From positions 62,001-126,000 of the forward strand of contig NZ_CP136562.1 of NCBI RefSeq assembly GCF_018215265.2: DNA of 64,000 nt. Reading direction: 5' to 3'. Below, piece by piece: positions 1 through 8,174 of this stretch. Position numbers and translations under genes: made by a program. The first letter of the stretch is position 1; every line of letters starts with the position of its first letter. This stretch comes from Paenarthrobacter sp. GOM3 (lineage in GTDB: Bacteria > Actinomycetota > Actinomycetes > Actinomycetales > Micrococcaceae). The notes below the pieces were generated by a model, which was not told the origin of the DNA, searched no databases, and saw only the letters and a list, made by a program, of their open reading frames with translations.

Positions 1-61
1 CGATAGTTCCGCACGAGGCCTGACGCACTTAGCCGGGGCGGACGTCGGCTACGCTACGGGT

Positions 62-841
62 GTGACGCTGCCCTATTTCCTCCGCAAGGACGGTTCAGTA
101 GGCCCTTTGGCCTTCGCGCACCGAGGTTTCTCGTTGGACGGCTTGGAGAATTCCATGTCCGCCTTCAAGGCTGCAGTGGAATTGGGGACTGCGCACCTGG
201 AAACGGACGTGCACACCACGCTGGACGGCGTGGTCCTGGTTTTCCACGACCCGTCCCTGGATCGCGTGACTGACTCCGAGGGAAAGATTTCTTCTCTGAC
301 CGCCGCTGACGTCTCCCGGGCTCGCATCGGTGGGTTGGAGCCGGTGCCAACGTTCGACGAGCTGGTCACCTCGTTGCCGGACGCCCGGATGAACCTGGAC
401 GTCAAGGACTGGAACTCGGTGCGGCCCTTGGCGGAGGCCATTGAGAAACACGGAATCCACCACCGGGTCCTGGTCACGAGCTTTTCGGACAAGCGCCGCA
501 GGGCCGTCCTTCGGCTGTTATCACGGCGTGTGGCCTCCTCGGCCGGCAGCACTCTGACGGCGCTTTTTGTTCTTCTGGGCCCTGTCCTGCCCGCCGCTTT
601 GGCACGGAAGCTGCTTGCCGGCGTCGACGTTTTCCAAGTCCCGGTCCGCTACGGGAGGCTGACCGTGGTGACTCCGGGGTTCGTCCGTCGCGCCCATCGC
701 CTGGGCCTGCAGGTGCATGTGTGGACCATCAACGAACCCGCTGAAATGGAACGGCTACTGGATCTTGGGGTGGACGGTATCGTGTCCGATCGGCTCGACC
801 TTCTCAAGGAAGTCCTGGTCCGTCGCGGCCAGTGGGTGTGA
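62..841 (+). CDS. Glycerophosphodiester phosphodiesterase family protein
   Basis: This is a 259-residue GDPD-family protein, predicted to hydrolyse glycerophosphodiesters to glycerol-3-phosphate and an alcohol. The family signature is intact: the HRG motif at residues 20-22, metal-binding E47 and D49 in LETD, and catalytic H62 in FHD. The C-terminal VDGIVSDRLD is the usual end of the TIM barrel. There is no signal peptide, so it should act in the cytosol. The GTG start has no Shine-Dalgarno sequence, but a TACGCT hexamer lies 6 nt upstream (50-55), which fits a leaderless transcript as is common in actinobacteria. The gene runs into a 32-bp tandem repeat at its 3' end. The family call is secure; the substrate is not known. 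Confidence 0.93.
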   Translation: MTLPYFLRKDGSVGPLAFAHRGFSLDGLENSMSAFKAAVELGTAHLETDVHTTLDGVVLVFHDPSLDRVTDSEGKISSLTAADVSRARIGGLEPVPTFDELVTSLPDARMNLDVKDWNSVRPLAEAIEKHGIHHRVLVTSFSDKRRRAVLRLLSRRVASSAGSTLTALFVLLGPVLPAALARKLLAGVDVFQVPVRYGRLTVVTPGFVRRAHRLGLQVHVWTINEPAEMERLLDLGVDGIVSDRLDLLKEVLVRRGQWV

Positions 842-969
842 GCGAGCGTCGGGTTGAAGCGGGTGGGATGTGAGCGAGCGTCGGGTTGAAGCGGGTGGAA
901 TGTGAGCGAGCGTCGGGTTGAACCGGGTGGGGTGTGAGCGAGCGTCGGGGAAACCAGACCCTCGCTCAC
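837..969. repeat. Three and a half copies of a 32-bp tandem repeat ending in a hairpin
   Basis: Copies begin at 837, 869, 901 and 933, an exact 32-bp step. Each starts TGTGAGCGAGCGTCGGG and continues with a GGTGGG-rich half. The last copy is cut short and its GTGAGCGAG (934-942) pairs perfectly with CTCGCTCAC at 961-969, giving a 9-bp stem that covers the stop codon of the convergent GH2 gene. The hairpin may stop transcription in both directions. The same family recurs, inverted, at 15836-15903. There are no unique spacers between copies, so this is not CRISPR. Confidence 0.9.
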
Positions 970-2804
970 TTCCGAGGGGTTTCGACGGCGGCCTGCCGGG
1001 TTTGGCTGGCGCGGATCCTTGCGAGGTCGAACTTGTTGCTCCGGTCAAAGGCGAAGATGCCGTTCTTCTCCTGGAACACGTCCGTGAGCTGCGTGTAGCA
1101 GTAGCCGAACATGTCCGGGTTTTCCAGGAGGACGCTGCATAGTCCGTCGAAGCGGGCGTAGAACTCTTCCTCGCTGCCGACCCGTTGGCCGTAGCCCCAG
1201 GACGTGGACACGTCCGTGCCGTCGGCCGCCTGCTTCGCTTCGCCCTCGTTCCACCAGATGCCGCCGAATTCCGAGACGAAGTAGGGCTGGCCGGCGTAGG
1301 GCACCGAATATTCCTGGCCATCTTCCTTGCGGTTGCTGTATGGCTTATTCTCTGCGAGGCCTTCCTGTTCGATCCGGAACCGTTCCGGGTCCTGCTGGTA
1401 GGAGTGGGAGTCGTAAATGTCGGTCTCCCTGATCCGGTGGGAGTATCCGGACGCGTCGATCACCGGTCGGGTGGGATCGGCAAGCTTGGTAGCCAGGAAC
1501 ATTGCCTGAGTAACATCGTCCAACACGGTCAGGCGATCGTGCAGGACCTGGTGTGTTTCGTTGAGGGGGCACCAGCCGATGATGGCGGGGTGGTTGTAGT
1601 CGCGCCTGAGCACTTCCAGCCATTGCGCCACGAAGCTCGGTGTAGGTTGCTGGTTGTGCCCTACCGTTCCGGCGCCGGAAACGCCCCAGTCGCCGAACTC
1701 GCCCCACACCAGGTAGCCGAGCCGGTCAGCGTGGTAGAGGAAACGTTCCTCGAAGATCTTTTGGTGCAGGCGGGCACCGTTGAATCCAGCGGCCATGGAC
1801 AGCTCAATGTCCTTGATCAAAGCGGCCTCGTCAGGGGAGGTCATCAGCGAATCCGGCCAGTAGCCCTGGTCCAGGACAAGCCGCTGGAAAACGGCCTCGC
1901 CATTGATGCGGACCACCTTGCCGTCCAGCGCTATGGAGCGAATTGCCGCATAGCTGTCCACATGGTCCACAACGTTGCCCGCGCCGTCCAGCACGTTCAC
2001 CTCGAGGTCGTAAAGGAACGGGTCCTCGATTGACCATGGACGAAGCAATTCGGCAGGGATGTCCAGGTGCAGGGTTGGCGTAAGGTCCAGATCAGCTTTG
2101 ACGGACGCTTCGACCCGCCCGCCTGAACCGCCGGACAGGATCGCGGACACTGTATGCCCCGTCCGGTTCTGGCTGATGGGGACTTCCACTGTGATGCTGC
2201 AATCAGCCAGGTTAGGCGTCATTCGCAGGTGCTTGATATAGACCTCGGGAACCGCCTCCAACCACACCGTCTGCCAGATTCCCGTGGTCCGCGTGTACTG
2301 GCAATGCGTGTTATTGTACCAGGTGGCCTGCTTCCCGCGTGCCTGCATCCCGTGCCGCGAATCCCTGGCCCGGACCACGATCACTGCGTCGGCGCCCGGC
2401 TCAACAACTCCGCCAAGATCGGCCGTGAATGGGGTGAAGCCACCGCGATGCCTGGCAACTTCGACGCCGTTGACCCACACGGTGGCGTCGTGATCCACTG
2501 CGCCGAAATGGAGCAGGACATTCTGGCCGGCCCAGTCCGCCGGAATCGTCACCGTCCGGCGATACCAGACTGCCTCCATGAAATCGACGTGCTCAATCCC
2601 CGAAAGCACCGATTCGGGCGCGAAGGGCACCAAAATACTGCTGTTGAGTTCACGGGTGGTGAGGCCGCGTTCCAAACCCGAGTCGCCGGCGTCGATCTCA
2701 AAACCCCAGGTGCCGTTGAGGTTCATCCACTTTTCGCGGACCAGTTGCGGGCGGGGATGCTCAGGTTTGGGTATGGCTGAGGTCACATTCTGGCTCACAC
2801 TCAA
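966..2804 (-). CDS. Glycoside hydrolase family 2 protein (beta-glucuronidase/beta-galactosidase type)
   Basis: The 612-residue protein has the usual GH2 order: an N-terminal sugar-binding jelly roll (about residues 20-190, with VWVNGVEVARHRGGF), an immunoglobulin-like middle domain, then a TIM barrel. The acid/base Glu is E416 in WCPLNETHQ and the nucleophile is E512 in YFVSEFGG. There is no signal peptide, so it probably cleaves imported oligosaccharides in the cytosol. It is short for LacZ and nearer to the glucuronidase-like subfamily, but the substrate cannot be read from sequence. It is divergent from the 2-hydroxyacid dehydrogenase gene and convergent with the phosphodiesterase gene, with its stop inside the repeat hairpin. 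Confidence 0.92.
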   Translation of the reverse strand: MSVSQNVTSAIPKPEHPRPQLVREKWMNLNGTWGFEIDAGDSGLERGLTTRELNSSILVPFAPESVLSGIEHVDFMEAVWYRRTVTIPADWAGQNVLLHFGAVDHDATVWVNGVEVARHRGGFTPFTADLGGVVEPGADAVIVVRARDSRHGMQARGKQATWYNNTHCQYTRTTGIWQTVWLEAVPEVYIKHLRMTPNLADCSITVEVPISQNRTGHTVSAILSGGSGGRVEASVKADLDLTPTLHLDIPAELLRPWSIEDPFLYDLEVNVLDGAGNVVDHVDSYAAIRSIALDGKVVRINGEAVFQRLVLDQGYWPDSLMTSPDEAALIKDIELSMAAGFNGARLHQKIFEERFLYHADRLGYLVWGEFGDWGVSGAGTVGHNQQPTPSFVAQWLEVLRRDYNHPAIIGWCPLNETHQVLHDRLTVLDDVTQAMFLATKLADPTRPVIDASGYSHRIRETDIYDSHSYQQDPERFRIEQEGLAENKPYSNRKEDGQEYSVPYAGQPYFVSEFGGIWWNEGEAKQAADGTDVSTSWGYGQRVGSEEEFYARFDGLCSVLLENPDMFGYCYTQLTDVFQEKNGIFAFDRSNKFDLARIRASQTRQAAVETPRK

Positions 2805-2860
2805 AAACCTAACGTGAGATGGTGGTCAGTACCAGCAGCCACTGTGCGAGGGAGATTGGC

Positions 2861-3823
2861 GTGACCCTTTTCCGTTTAGCGATCCTTGATGACTACCAGC
2901 AGGTCTCCGGGGACTACGCCCCGTGGGAGTCACTGCTCGACGACGACGTGAAGGTCAGCGTTTTCAGCGCACCTTTCGTTTCGGAGGAGCAGGCCGTGGC
3001 AGCTTTGGCGCCGTTCGACATCATTGTGGCGATGCGCGAACGCACCCGGTTCCCGCAGAGTGCCTTGGATGCCCTGCCGAACCTCAAGCTCCTGGTGACC
3101 ACGGGCATGGCCAACGCCGCCATTGATATGGAAGCGGCAAAGGAGCGCGGCATTGTGGTGTGCGGTACGGCTGGCTCGCCGGCCGCGGCACCTGAGCTGG
3201 CGTGGGCGCTCCTGTTGGCGTTTGCCCGGAATCTTCCTGTGGAGGAGAACTCGCTCAGGGCAGGTGATTGGCAAACGGGCGTTGGCTTCGAACTCGAAGG
3301 AAAGACGCTGGGGATTGTAGGCCTGGGCAAGATCGGATCGCGGATGGCCCGCTACGCCAAGGCCTTTGGGATGGACGTCCTGGCATGGAGCCAGAACCTC
3401 ACTGCTGAAGCAGCCGAATCTGCGGGCGCCCGCAAAGTGGCAAAGGAGGAACTGTTCCGGGAGTCCGACGTGGTCACGCTTCACCTCCGGTTGTCCGGCC
3501 GAACGGAAGGCATTGTCGGGGCCAAGGAACTCCGGCTTCTGGGCCCGGAGGGTTTACTGGTGAACACGGCTCGTGGGCCCTTGGTGGACGAGGCTGCACT
3601 GATGCAGGCCTTGGAGGAAGGGTGGATCCGGGGTGCTGCCTTGGATGTGTTCGACGAGGAGCCACTCCCGTCAGGGCATGCGCTGCTGCACTCTCCCCGG
3701 ACGGTGCTTTCGCCGCATATCGGCTACGTGACGCACGAGAGCTACCGGCAGTTTTATGGAGGTGCGTTCGAGGACGTCAAGGCGTGGCTTGCTGAAGCGC
3801 CTGTGCGCGTACTCAACCCTTAG
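2861..3823 (+). CDS. D-2-hydroxyacid dehydrogenase (NAD-dependent)
   Basis: This 320-residue enzyme belongs to the D-isomer-specific 2-hydroxyacid dehydrogenase family, which interconverts 2-keto and D-2-hydroxy acids with NAD(P)H. The Rossmann motif GLGKIG lies at 154-159, the catalytic Arg is in NTARGP (R238), the Glu is in DVFDEEPLP (about E267) and the His is in SPHIG (H286). I chose GTG 2861 because GAGGGAGA lies just upstream; the frame is open back to 2819, but that start has no ribosome site. The next gene is glycerate kinase, so a role as glyoxylate or hydroxypyruvate reductase feeding glycerate is plausible, though this is inferred from position only. Confidence 0.9.
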   Translation: MTLFRLAILDDYQQVSGDYAPWESLLDDDVKVSVFSAPFVSEEQAVAALAPFDIIVAMRERTRFPQSALDALPNLKLLVTTGMANAAIDMEAAKERGIVVCGTAGSPAAAPELAWALLLAFARNLPVEENSLRAGDWQTGVGFELEGKTLGIVGLGKIGSRMARYAKAFGMDVLAWSQNLTAEAAESAGARKVAKEELFRESDVVTLHLRLSGRTEGIVGAKELRLLGPEGLLVNTARGPLVDEAALMQALEEGWIRGAALDVFDEEPLPSGHALLHSPRTVLSPHIGYVTHESYRQFYGGAFEDVKAWLAEAPVRVLNP

Positions 3824-3843
3824 CCGCCGCAAGGTTACACACT

Positions 3844-3860
3844 TGGGAAGCGCTTTCCCA
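3844..3860. promoter_or_regulatory. LacI-family-type operator upstream of glycerate kinase
   Basis: TGGGAAGCGCTTTCCCA is a near-perfect palindrome around a central CGC, the pattern bound by LacI/GalR/CcpA-type repressors. It lies between the hydroxyacid dehydrogenase stop and the glycerate kinase ATG, 22 bp before the start codon, where a bound repressor would block initiation. No LacI-family gene is in this window, so the regulator is encoded elsewhere. Confidence 0.6.
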
Positions 3861-3882
3861 GCAAAGCTGGCAAGATGGGTCC

Positions 3883-5025
3883 ATGCGTATCCTCATCGCC
3901 CCCGACAAGTTCAAGGGATCCCTGACCGCCGCCGAAGCCGCGTCAGCCATGGCCGAAGGCGCCCTCCGGGTCTACCCTGACGCCGTGACCACCCAGTTCC
4001 CGGTTGCTGACGGCGGCGAAGGTACGCTGGATGCCGCAGTCGCTGCAGGCTACGAAGAGCGAAACAACGCAGTTGTCGGCCCCATCCTCAAACCCGTCGG
4101 TGCTTCCTGGGCGATCCGCAAGGACGCATTCGGCGGCGCCACGGCCGTGATCGAAACCGCGCAGGCATCCGGCCTGGCGCACATGGAGCCCACTCCCGAG
4201 AACGCACTCCGCGCCCACAGCTACGGCTGTGGCCAGCTGATTGCAGCCGCCCTCGAAGCCGGTGCCACTGAGATCGTGCTGGGGTTGGGCGGTTCGGCAA
4301 TGTCCGACGGCGGCAGCGGAGCCTTGCGCGCGCTGGGGCTTAAACCCCTCGACTCCGCCGGTAACGTGGTGCCCCTCGGCGGCGGTTCGCTGGCCGACGT
4401 CGTCGCCTTGGACGCCTCCGGGCTGGATCCGCGGCTGTCGGCCGTGAAGTTCCGCATCGCCGTCGACGTCCAGAACCCGCTGTACGGGCCCGATGGTGCC
4501 GCGCATGTCTTTGGTCCGCAGAAAGGCGCCGATGAGGACGCGGTTGAGAAGCTCGACGCCGGTCTCCGCAACTGGGCGTCGCTCCTGCGGGAAACCACCG
4601 GCCGGGACGTGAACGTACCCGGAGCCGGAGCGGCAGGCGGGTTCCCGGCGTCGTTCCTGGCCTTTACTGACGCTGCGCTGGAAGGCGGCTTCGCGTTGGT
4701 CGCAGGCCTCACTGGCCTCGCTTCGCATTTGGGTGAGGCTGACCTGGTCATCACAGGGGAGGGGTCCATGGACGAGCAATCTCTCACGGGCAAGGCGCCG
4801 ATCGCGCTCGCCGACGCCGCCAGCGTCCACGGCATACCGGTGGTGGCCGTTGCGGGGCGCATCACGGTCACGCCCGAAGACCTCGCGAAACACGGCATTG
4901 TGGCTGCCGCGCAGTTGTTGGACGTCGCACAGCGCAAGGACGGCGTTCCCGACGTCGCCGATGCCGTAGCCAACGCGGCCAAGTACTTGGCGTGGGCAAC
5001 CAGCCAGGTGCTTGAAGGGGCGTAG
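3883..5025 (+). CDS. Glycerate kinase
   Basis: This 380-residue protein belongs to the type I (GarK/GlxK) glycerate kinase family, which phosphorylates D-glycerate, usually to 2-phosphoglycerate, for entry into lower glycolysis. Visible family marks are the N-terminal APDKFKGSLTA (residues 6-16), VADGGEGT (41-48), the glycine-rich GLGGSAMSDGG (about 134-144) and GEGSMDEQSLTGKAP toward the C-terminus. The length is normal. It follows a 2-hydroxyacid dehydrogenase gene and is preceded by a LacI-type palindrome, which suggests carbon-source control of a small glyoxylate/glycerate module. It converges with the DUF2630 gene, with only 3 bp between the stop codons. Confidence 0.94.
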   Translation: MRILIAPDKFKGSLTAAEAASAMAEGALRVYPDAVTTQFPVADGGEGTLDAAVAAGYEERNNAVVGPILKPVGASWAIRKDAFGGATAVIETAQASGLAHMEPTPENALRAHSYGCGQLIAAALEAGATEIVLGLGGSAMSDGGSGALRALGLKPLDSAGNVVPLGGGSLADVVALDASGLDPRLSAVKFRIAVDVQNPLYGPDGAAHVFGPQKGADEDAVEKLDAGLRNWASLLRETTGRDVNVPGAGAAGGFPASFLAFTDAALEGGFALVAGLTGLASHLGEADLVITGEGSMDEQSLTGKAPIALADAASVHGIPVVAVAGRITVTPEDLAKHGIVAAAQLLDVAQRKDGVPDVADAVANAAKYLAWATSQVLEGA

Positions 5026-5028
5026 CGC

Positions 5029-5274
5029 CTACTGGCGGTAGCCCTCAACCTCGTTGACTGGCCGGGCCTCGGCCTCGTCCGGGTTTTCGCCCGCGTCCTT
5101 CTTGGCGCGGCGTTGGCGCAGCAGGTCCCAGCACTGGTCCAGCTGTGCCTCCAGCTGGGCTAGCCTGGCGCTGTTGTTGCCGCCGTCGTCGGCGTCGGAG
5201 CCCGCGGTGTCGCGGAGGCGGTGTTCCTCCTCGACCAGCGACTGAATGCGTTCCAGCAGGTCCTGGTTGTCCAT
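5029..5274 (-). CDS. DUF2630 family small protein
   Basis: This 81-residue acidic protein has a helical N-terminal half (starting MDNQDLLERIQSLVEEEHRL), a short acidic linker, and a second helix with LEAQLDQCWDLLRQRRA, the usual pattern of DUF2630 proteins in actinobacteria. Its function is not known. I took the ATG at 5274 because AAGGAGAC lies just upstream on the minus strand; a longer reading to 5949 would cross the DUF1905 gene on the other strand and is a shadow. It probably folds as a two-helix hairpin in the cytosol. Confidence 0.85.
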   Translation of the reverse strand: MDNQDLLERIQSLVEEEHRLRDTAGSDADDGGNNSARLAQLEAQLDQCWDLLRQRRAKKDAGENPDEAEARPVNEVEGYRQ

Positions 5275-5364
5275 GGTCTGTCTCCTTGGTGGTGGGGCGG
5301 TTACGTTCGAACGTAGCCCAGCCGAAGGGGTGCGTCTACTGCCAGCCGACGGCATACTTGGGTC

Positions 5365-5808
5365 ATGAAATTCACTACGACCATCGTGGGCGATGGCAAC
5401 AAGGCCGGCATTGAGGTTCCAGGCGAAATTGTGGACGGACTTGCCGCAGGAAAGCGCCCCCCGGTGGTGGTGACCATCAACGGCCAGAGCTATCGCAGCA
5501 GCGTTGCGGTGATGGGCGGCAAGTATATGGTGGGCGTCAGTGCGGCGAACCGGGAGCTGACCGGTGCTGCCGCCGGGGACACGGTTGAGGTCGGACTTGA
5601 GGTGGACAACGAACCGCGCGTCGTGGAGGTCCCCGAAGACCTCGCTGCTGCCCTCGACGCGGAGCCTGCGGCCAAAGCTTTTTACGGCACCCTGAACTAC
5701 AGTGCCCAGCGGAGGTACGTGGAGCCGATTGGGGACGCCAAGACCGAGGAGACCCGGGCCCGGCGGATCGCGAAGGTGGTTTCGGATCTGAAGGCCGGCA
5801 AGAAGTAG
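5365..5808 (+). CDS. YdeI/OmpD-associated family protein with DUF1905 domain
   Basis: The 147-residue protein has an N-terminal DUF1905 beta barrel (MKFTTTIVGDGNKAGIEVP, then VTINGQSYRSSVAVMGGKYMV) and a short C-terminal YdeI/OmpD-like tail containing SAQRRYVEPIGDAKTEETRARRI. DUF1905 and YdeI modules often occur fused like this. The biochemical role is unknown; no catalytic residues are evident. It is a single gene, divergent from DUF2630 and convergent with the MFS transporter gene, and no regulatory site stands out. Confidence 0.85.
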   Translation: MKFTTTIVGDGNKAGIEVPGEIVDGLAAGKRPPVVVTINGQSYRSSVAVMGGKYMVGVSAANRELTGAAAGDTVEVGLEVDNEPRVVEVPEDLAAALDAEPAAKAFYGTLNYSAQRRYVEPIGDAKTEETRARRIAKVVSDLKAGKK

Positions 5809-5858
5809 GCGTCGCTCGTGTGTTTTCGCGGGAGTCATTGATCTGCAAGTCCTCTCGC

Positions 5859-7124
5859 CTAGGCGAGCCCCGCCGTCGTCGTGGTTTTCCGCGCTATCAG
5901 CGCGACGCCCGCCGCCGATGTGAAGAAGATTGCACCAAGGACCGCCCACCCCAGAGGGCCATGTTCGACCACGGTGGCCGTCACCACGAGCGGCGCGAGC
6001 ATGGCACCCAGGGCAGATCCCATTCCGAACATGCCCTGGTAAGCACCGGCTTGGAGCGGGTTAGCGAGTTCAAAGCTGAGTCCCCACGCTCCCGCCTGGG
6101 AAAGGATCTCCGCCAGGGAGTGCAGGAGTGCGGCACCGCAGAGGAGGGTGATGGCGGCGACCATCGGCACTCCGCCCGCCAGTGCGTAGAGCGTGCAGGC
6201 CACGCTCATCAGGACGCCCCCTGTCATCACGATCTTTCCTGCACGCCGAGGGTCGTCAGTACCTCGCGAGAGCGGCACTTGCAGCAGGACGACGCACACG
6301 GTGTTGATCACAAGGACCACGGATATGAGCACATCGGGCGCGCTGGTGTTCTGGGAGATCCACAGCGGCACCCCCATCTCGGCGAGCCCGAACTGCATGC
6401 CGAATATGCCCGAGAGGACGGTCAGCAGTACGTACCGACGGTCCCGGAAGGGGGAAATGCCCCGCATCGGAGCGGGGTTGGTGGGATCGTGGCGCGGTGC
6501 GTCAACGCGGTCGGGCAGGCGGCGGAGGTGCAGCGCGCTCAGGATGTAGACCAGGCCGGCGCTGACCAGCATCCCCCTGAACGCGTCGGCGGTGCCGGCC
6601 GTCAGCGCGAGTCCGGCGATCATGCCGCCTACGGCGATGCCAAGGTTGGTGATGGTGCGTAGGACCGCGCGGGCATTCACTCGGTGAGGACCGTCGAATG
6701 CCCGGGCAATGATCGCGGAGCGTGTGGCGTTGGCGCCGCGGTCGACGCCCACCGTGATGCAGGCAATCACGACGGCGGTGCTGAAGTTTCCGGCGAACGC
6801 ATAGGCTGCAATCGCGAGACCTTGGATGGCGACCATTCCGACCAGGAGCCGCCGTGCGGAAAAGCGATCGGCAAGTCGACCGCCAATGTAGGAGGTGCCG
6901 ACGCCGACGCCGCTGGAAACGGAGAGAATCACGGCTATTTCCACGGCACTCAGGCCGACGAAGCGGCTGAAGTACAAGACAGTCAGGGTGAGGAAGATGC
7001 CGCGGCCCAGTGTAGACACGAGTATGGCGGACGCGAGGATCTTGAGGGTGGGATCGGAGAGCGCTGCGCGGAGGGTGCGCTTCGGAGCGGGGGTGGTCTC
7101 TGCGGGGGATGTAGTCACAGCCAC
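5859..7124 (-). CDS. MFS transporter
   Basis: This 421-residue protein has about 12 hydrophobic segments and a Major Facilitator loop signature near residues 80-90 (GGRLADRFSARRLL). It is a predicted inner-membrane exporter or permease of unknown substrate. The GTG start at 7124 leaves only 50 bp to the divergent ArsR-like regulator gene, a common arrangement for a drug or metabolite pump with its own regulator. The stop codon lies in a perfect 14-bp palindrome (5854-5867, CTCGCCT/AGGCGAG). Confidence 0.9.
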   Translation of the reverse strand: MAVTTSPAETTPAPKRTLRAALSDPTLKILASAILVSTLGRGIFLTLTVLYFSRFVGLSAVEIAVILSVSSGVGVGTSYIGGRLADRFSARRLLVGMVAIQGLAIAAYAFAGNFSTAVVIACITVGVDRGANATRSAIIARAFDGPHRVNARAVLRTITNLGIAVGGMIAGLALTAGTADAFRGMLVSAGLVYILSALHLRRLPDRVDAPRHDPTNPAPMRGISPFRDRRYVLLTVLSGIFGMQFGLAEMGVPLWISQNTSAPDVLISVVLVINTVCVVLLQVPLSRGTDDPRRAGKIVMTGGVLMSVACTLYALAGGVPMVAAITLLCGAALLHSLAEILSQAGAWGLSFELANPLQAGAYQGMFGMGSALGAMLAPLVVTATVVEHGPLGWAVLGAIFFTSAAGVALIARKTTTTAGLA

Positions 7125-7174
7125 AATTTGGCCAGTCTCGCAAGGCTGTCGGTATTGATGTAGCGTTGTGCTTC

Positions 7175-8128
7175 ATGTTGAAGTACGAGTTGTCAGACGC
7201 AGATCTGGGCGGCGTGCGCTTTGGCATCTCTCCTCTGTGCGAACTTGGTCTTTCCCTGAGGGCAATTCGAGATCCCAGCCAGTACCCCCTTCAGCTGCCC
7301 TGGCTGCGTCGGACAGAAGAGGCCCGCGCACGCCTGGACCTTGATGGGTTGCTCGCCTTGGTCGATGACCGATTGTGGACGCCGGACTTTCTGAACCCCA
7401 GGCCCCAGTCGCCACTCACCCGGATCGATGACGAGTTTGCGGCACTGGAGCGGATCTCCGCCGAACAATTCCATGGGGACCTGATCCGGGTCCATGGCGC
7501 CGTGCCCCCGGTCTTTGCCGGACCGGCCCGTCCTGCGATCCGGCGCATGGCCGGTATCCTCCGGGGGTTCTGGGACACCTGCTTCTCGCCGCACTGGCTG
7601 CGCATGCGGACCATCCTGGAAGCGGACATCGTCTACCGCGGCCGGCAGATCGCCCAGGGTGGGCTGTTCACGATGCTCAACGATTTGTCCGGTGCTGTGG
7701 AATTCGACGGCCGCGTCATTTCCGTGAGGTTGAAGAATCCGGCGTCGCGAACTGAGAAGACTGATGGGCTGGGGCTGACCCTTGTTCCTACGATGTTTAC
7801 CCGCAGGGCCTCTGCCCCTGTGAACCATGGAGACCCGCCGATGCTGATGTACCCGGCGCGAGGGCAAGGGGCTATGTGGGAAGCGGAGCAGGTCCGGAAC
7901 CCTGCCGCTGTTGTGGCGGTACTCGGCGAGGTCCGGACCAGCTTACTGACTGCCTTGGCCGCACCCGCATCGTCCACTGAACTCGGAGTGCGCTTCGGCG
8001 TCACTACCTCCGCCGTGAACCAGCACCTCAGGGCGCTCAGGGAGGCCGGCCTCGTGACGTCCACCCGCTACGGCCACAGCGTGCTTTATTTCAGAAGCGA
8101 ACTGGGGTCGGCCTTGCTGCTGGGGTGA
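7175..8128 (+). CDS. ArsR-like winged-helix transcriptional regulator with DUF5937-type N-terminus
   Basis: This protein of about 317 residues has a long N-terminal domain (MLKYELSDADLGGVRFGISPL..., resembling DUF5937 regulators) and a C-terminal winged helix-turn-helix (SSTELGVRFGVTTSAVNQHL, then REAGLVTSTRYGHSVLYF), which is an ArsR-type DNA-binding and wing segment. It has no CxC metal site typical of metal-sensing ArsR proteins. Translation could begin at TTG 7166, but ATG 7175 matches the usual start MLKYEL. It is divergent from the MFS gene and is the likely regulator of it and of itself. The ligand is unknown. Confidence 0.85.
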   Translation: MLKYELSDADLGGVRFGISPLCELGLSLRAIRDPSQYPLQLPWLRRTEEARARLDLDGLLALVDDRLWTPDFLNPRPQSPLTRIDDEFAALERISAEQFHGDLIRVHGAVPPVFAGPARPAIRRMAGILRGFWDTCFSPHWLRMRTILEADIVYRGRQIAQGGLFTMLNDLSGAVEFDGRVISVRLKNPASRTEKTDGLGLTLVPTMFTRRASAPVNHGDPPMLMYPARGQGAMWEAEQVRNPAAVVAVLGEVRTSLLTALAAPASSTELGVRFGVTTSAVNQHLRALREAGLVTSTRYGHSVLYFRSELGSALLLG

Positions 8129-8174
8129 ACGCACGCGAGGTGGCCGCCCCAGGCGGGCTCCGCCGTCGTGCGTT
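8128..8174. terminator. Bidirectional hairpin between convergent genes
   Basis: An 8-bp outer stem AACGCACG (8128-8135) pairs with CGTGCGTT (8167-8174), and inside it GGCGG (8152-8156) pairs with CCGCC (8160-8164). The structure starts at the stop of the regulator gene and ends at the stop of the reductase gene, so it can serve both transcripts. Confidence 0.6.

Noticed and set aside
837..969. CRISPR-like array
   Set aside because: Copies are directly adjacent with no unique spacers, and no cas genes are nearby.
5854..5867. 14-bp perfect palindrome CTCGCCT/AGGCGAG as operator
   Set aside because: It covers the stop codon of the MFS gene and is at the gene end, so a small terminator or chance is more likely than an operator.
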